Origin: JAAEQG01 sp023133475
GTDB taxonomy: Bacteria > Planctomycetota > Phycisphaerae > UBA1845
Assembly: GCA_030631415.1 (NCBI GenBank)
Contig: DAOVLE010000146.1
Location: 1-13,651 of the forward strand
Length of the DNA: 13,651 bases
Reading direction: 5' to 3'
Shown: one piece after another, positions 12,278-13,651 of the stretch
Layout: each line of letters starts with the position of its first letter
How positions within the stretch are numbered: the stretch's first letter is position 1
Translations under genes and position numbers: made by a program
The notes under the pieces: generated by a model
The model's input: only the letters and a program-made list of their open reading frames with translations
The model's database searches: none
Told to the model about the DNA's origin: nothing

Positions 12278-13516
12278 TTGACGACCCCAAGCATCGACAA
12301 ACAGCTTGGCGTGCTGGCCCGCGGTTGCGACGCGATTTACGCCATCGAGGAGTTGCGGTTCCGGCTGGAGCAATCCGCCCGGACCGGCAAACCGCTGCGT
12401 GTGAAACTGGGCATGGACCCGACCGCGCCGGACCTGACCCTGGGCCACACCGTCGTGCTCCGCAAAATGCGTGAGTTTCAGGACCTCGGGCATAAGGGGG
12501 TTCTGATCATCGGCGACTACACCGCCATGATCGGCGACCCCACAGGCCGATCCAAAACCCGACCGGTGCTCGGCGACGATGAGGTGCAAGCCAATGCCCA
12601 GACCTACCTCGACCAGGCGGGCAAGGTTATCGAGACTTCCCCCGAAAAGCTGGAGGTCCGCCGCAACAGCGAGTGGCTGTCCAGGATGAACTTCGCCGAG
12701 GTGCTGGCTATGGCGGGCAAGGTCACCGTGGCTCGGATGCTCGAGCGGGACACCTTCGCCAAGCGGCAGAGCGAGGGTATCGAGATTTACATGCACGAGC
12801 TGTTCTACCCAATGATGCAGGCGCGGGACAGCGTGATGATCGAGGCGGACGTCGAACTGGGAGGCACCGACCAGACGTTTAACAACCTGATGGGCCGAGA
12901 CTTCCAACGCAATGCCGGCCAACCCCCGCAAATCGTCATAATCATGCCCATTCTGGTGGGGTTGGACGGGCATGAAAAGATGAGCAAATCGCTGGGCAAC
13001 TACGTGGGCGTTTCGGAAAGCCCGACGGACATGTTCGGGAAACTGATGAGCATCCCGGACAAGGCCATGCGCAACTACTTCGAGCTGCTCACGCACGTGC
13101 CGGTCAGCCGTATAATAGAGTTGCTTGACACCACCAAAACACATCCGCGCGATGCCAAGATCGAGTTGGCCAAGGACATCATCGGGCAATACCACGGTCC
13201 CGAAGCCGGTGAACAGGCCAAGGCCGAGTTCTTCCGCATTCACGGGGCGGGCAAGGCAGGTTTGCCCGACGAGATTGACGAAGTGGAGGTTCCGGGGACA
13301 CTGGTTGTCGATGGGGCGGTCTCGGTGGTGGACTTGCTGGTGCATTGCCGGTTTGCCGGCTCCAAGAGCGAAGCCCGTCGCCTGCTCAAGGAAAAGGGCG
13401 CGCGGTTGGACGGCGAAGTTCTGCCCGACCCCCAGGGCACGGTGCAGATCAAATCCGGGCAGGTTTTGCAGCGCGGCAAGCGGCGGTTCGTGCGACTGGT
13501 GATCGGAAGTGAATGA
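12278..13516 (+). CDS. tyrS: Tyrosyl-tRNA synthetase
   Basis: Class I synthetase that activates tyrosine with ATP and charges tRNA-Tyr in the cytoplasm. 412 residues from TTG at 12278, chosen from the AGGAGG at 6 nt; in-frame ATGs at 12263 and 12272 would add five or two residues. The nucleotide-binding fold has the HIGH-type motif LGHT (about residues 55-58), IGDYTAMIGDPTGRS (about 78-92), the tyrosine-pocket segment YMHELFYPMMQARDSV and ELGGTDQ (about 193-199), and KMSKS (about 234-238). An S4 RNA-binding domain closes the protein (about 345-410, SVVDLLVHCRFAGSKSEARR). The motif set fits the TyrRS branch often called TyrS2/TyrZ. The gene is complete. No T-box or other leader structure is evident in the 98 bases before it; the leader contains one REP-like unit. 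Confidence 0.95.
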   Translation: MTTPSIDKQLGVLARGCDAIYAIEELRFRLEQSARTGKPLRVKLGMDPTAPDLTLGHTVVLRKMREFQDLGHKGVLIIGDYTAMIGDPTGRSKTRPVLGDDEVQANAQTYLDQAGKVIETSPEKLEVRRNSEWLSRMNFAEVLAMAGKVTVARMLERDTFAKRQSEGIEIYMHELFYPMMQARDSVMIEADVELGGTDQTFNNLMGRDFQRNAGQPPQIVIIMPILVGLDGHEKMSKSLGNYVGVSESPTDMFGKLMSIPDKAMRNYFELLTHVPVSRIIELLDTTKTHPRDAKIELAKDIIGQYHGPEAGEQAKAEFFRIHGAGKAGLPDEIDEVEVPGTLVVDGAVSVVDLLVHCRFAGSKSEARRLLKEKGARLDGEVLPDPQGTVQIKSGQVLQRGKRRFVRLVIGSE

Positions 13517-13651
13517 AAATCAATGAGGCGAGAATGTGGGAATAAATCGCGGACGGGTGGCATGGCCAAGCGTCTCCGACGATAGGCTGCCATAAGGTGA
13601 CCCTGTTTCACAAACGGAGACATAGGCTGTGGCGTAAGATGGAGCTTGGCC
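13517..13651. other. Downstream end of the window, no feature found
   Basis: No open frame of note, tRNA fold, or hairpin with a T-run was seen after tyrS. A loosely palindromic stretch (GGTGGCATGG near 13556 and GGCTGCCAT near 13585) is too imperfect to call. Confidence 0.5.

Noticed and set aside
11894..13345. Long minus-strand open frame (483 codons) opposite tyrS and the lysine-rich gene
   Set aside because: It spans two well-supported plus-strand coding regions and has the His/Val/Leu-rich composition typical of an antisense shadow in GC-rich DNA.
13550..13610. Possible hairpin or tRNA-like fold after tyrS
   Set aside because: Complementarity is short and interrupted; there is no cloverleaf and no T-run.

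Overview
The window looks like a chromosomal segment of a planctomycete, most likely of the Phycisphaerae kind. This is inferred from protein style and not from any marker gene. The signs are secreted proteins ending in dockerin-like Asp-rich calcium loops, a Cys-containing parallel beta-helix protein ending in the MGAYEF motif, a long-tailed prepilin-like protein, GC-rich DNA, and wide gene spacing filled with palindromic repeats.

Layout, left to right. (1) 3-869 (+): the 3' part of a secreted beta-helix protein with a dockerin-like tail. (2) 1028-2461 (-): ffh, the signal recognition particle GTPase. (3) 2937-4574 (+): a secreted protein of unknown function with five Asp-rich EF-hand-like loops, followed after 25 bases by a prepilin-like gene (4600-5448). 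(4) 5693-8543 (+): a two-component operon, membrane histidine kinase plus NtrC-type regulator, overlapping by 8 bases. (5) 8806-9282 (-): a hemerythrin-like protein, and 9411-10796 (-): an MFS-type transporter. (6) 11032-11532 (+): a small three-helix membrane protein, divergent from the transporter. (7) 11742-12179 (+): a lysine-rich, histone-tail-like protein preceded by a hexanucleotide array. (8) 12278-13516 (+): tyrS. The last 135 bases hold nothing I can assign.

The main signal outside the genes is a repeat family with ten copies between genes, one of which supplies a stop codon. Each copy has a 5' GTAG foot followed by a 7-bp stem. There is a short form (21 nt, six copies) and a long form (41 nt, four copies) with a second, inner stem. 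Eight of the ten copies lie in four inverted pairs with GTAG at both outer ends. This is the architecture of REP/BIME elements mobilised by REP-associated tyrosine transposases (RAYT/TnpA-REP) in enterobacteria. Stems in different copies differ by compensatory base changes, so the structure is what is being conserved. The two long-form pairs sit in the two convergent gene gaps, and the two short-form pairs lie upstream of genes. No transposase is in the window.

Functionally the genes form small independent units: protein targeting (ffh), translation (tyrS), envelope and secreted proteins, one signalling pair and one transporter. Both signalling partners carry unusual residues at catalytic positions: Asn after the phospho-acceptor His in the kinase, and Asn in place of the Walker B Asp in the regulator.
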